A stretch of DNA of 64,000 bases from Dethiosulfovibrio salsuginis (lineage in GTDB: Bacteria > Synergistota > Synergistia > Synergistales > Dethiosulfovibrionaceae): positions 1 through 64,000 of the forward strand of contig NZ_FXBB01000003.1 in assembly GCF_900177735.1 (NCBI RefSeq), in the 5' to 3' direction. The notes under the pieces were generated by a model that had not been told where the DNA came from, made no database searches, and saw only the letters and a list, made by a program, of their open reading frames with translations. Positions within the stretch are counted from its first letter, which is position 1; each line of letters begins with the position of its first letter. Both the position numbers and the translations under genes were made by a program. This document shows, one piece after another, positions 63,670 to 64,000 of this stretch.

Positions 63670-64000
63670 TAAATATCAAGAATATTTCTTGATTGTCCTG
63701 ATCCCGATGGAGGCAAACCTTGGATCGATGTTCCATCAGCCACCTCATCATGGCTAAAAAGGCCGAACCTCCTCGGTTTCCCCTGTGGTAGACCACCCGG
63801 AACCAACGGTGCAGGGCCATGGTCGTATCGACTATGACCAGCTCGCCCCGGGCCACCTCCCTCTCCACGGCGAACCGAGACAGACAGCTTATTCCCATAC
63901 CGGCCTCCACCGCCCTCTTTATCGCCTCGGTGTGGCCTATCCTGACGGTCCGGGATAGGGCCACGCCCTCCCGCCCCAGGGCGTCCATCACTGTGCTCAG
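63665..64000 (-). pseudogene. LysR-family regulator, C-terminal fragment (copy 2, runs off window)
   Basis: The frame encodes the same part of the LysR protein as 61090-61434 (DALGREGVALSRTVRIGHTE, GNRGGSAFLAMMRWLMEHRS). I count about 95% base identity over 275 bases. Here the C-terminus is altered: after MEHRS it continues KVCLHRDQDNQEIFLIFM into foreign sequence. Copy 1 has the natural end but lacks its start; copy 2 may have its start beyond the window. Together they could be one gene split with a duplication of about 275 bases. Confidence 0.85.

Overview
The window looks like chromosomal DNA of an anaerobic, amino-acid- and peptide-fermenting bacterium of the phylum Synergistota, perhaps Dethiosulfovibrio-like; the genus is my inference. 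The best phylum marker is a secreted papain-like protease ending in GGGGCS, a hydrophobic stretch and two arginines, which fits the Synergist-CTERM sorting tail. The gene content agrees: oligopeptide uptake, SSS symporters, AbgT, 5-oxoprolinase, threonine dehydratase, several peptidases and dense two-component and c-di-GMP signalling. Most of the window is GC-rich by eye. The exception is about 61.45-63.6 kb, which is clearly AT-rich and foreign.

Layout. 0-0.4 kb: the start of an IS66-type transposase and its terminal sequence. 0.5-8.2 kb: minus-strand genes for a membrane coiled-coil protein and a coupled run of binding protein, HD-GYP sensor, split YeeE transporter and NagZ-like glycosidase. 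8.3-15.4 kb: an S9 peptidase, then a tightly overlapping run of a 33-residue membrane peptide, SSS symporter, histidine kinase, sigma-54 activator and a short divergent RpoN. 15.5-17.85 kb: two signalling genes broken by internal deletions and frameshifts. 17.84-18.14 kb: a large nested fold-back and a perfect inverted repeat. 18.3-23 kb: a ycsG-pxpB-pxpC-pxpA-ycsI set (pyroglutamate/D-glutamate salvage) behind a candidate sigma-54 promoter. 23-26.5 kb: a NiaR-like regulator, small membrane protein, SSS symporter and carbamoylase-type amidase. 26.6-30.4 kb: a chemoreceptor and an AbgT transporter. 30.8-36.2 kb: a complete opp/dpp operon. 36.5-43.2 kb: amidohydrolase, Synergist-CTERM protease, nucleoside-binding protein and a GGT homologue. 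43.3-49.5 kb: chromate transporter, then wreckage of RND and MacAB-TolC efflux operons with a TnpB remnant. 49.5-55.6 kb: GGDEF regulator plus hybrid kinase, radical SAM protein, and a persulfide/CoA-disulfide-reductase-like flavoprotein behind a CsoR/CstR-like operator. 55.6-59.6 kb: MarR regulator and a two-subunit ABC exporter. 60-61 kb: threonine/serine dehydratase behind a leader terminator. 61-64 kb: a type II restriction-modification pair between two partial copies of one LysR gene.

Two themes stand out. First, at least five genes carry clean internal deletions, often joining similar short codon strings, and two carry short tandem duplications that shift the frame; reading frames that look like novel fusions (RND-ChrA, TolC-MacA) are products of this decay. 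Second, transport and regulation genes are packed together with ATGA start/stop overlaps, including a possible self-contained sigma-54 circuit (kinase, activator, RpoN) a few kb upstream of a candidate sigma-54 promoter for the pyroglutamate genes. I see no tRNA, rRNA or CRISPR array.
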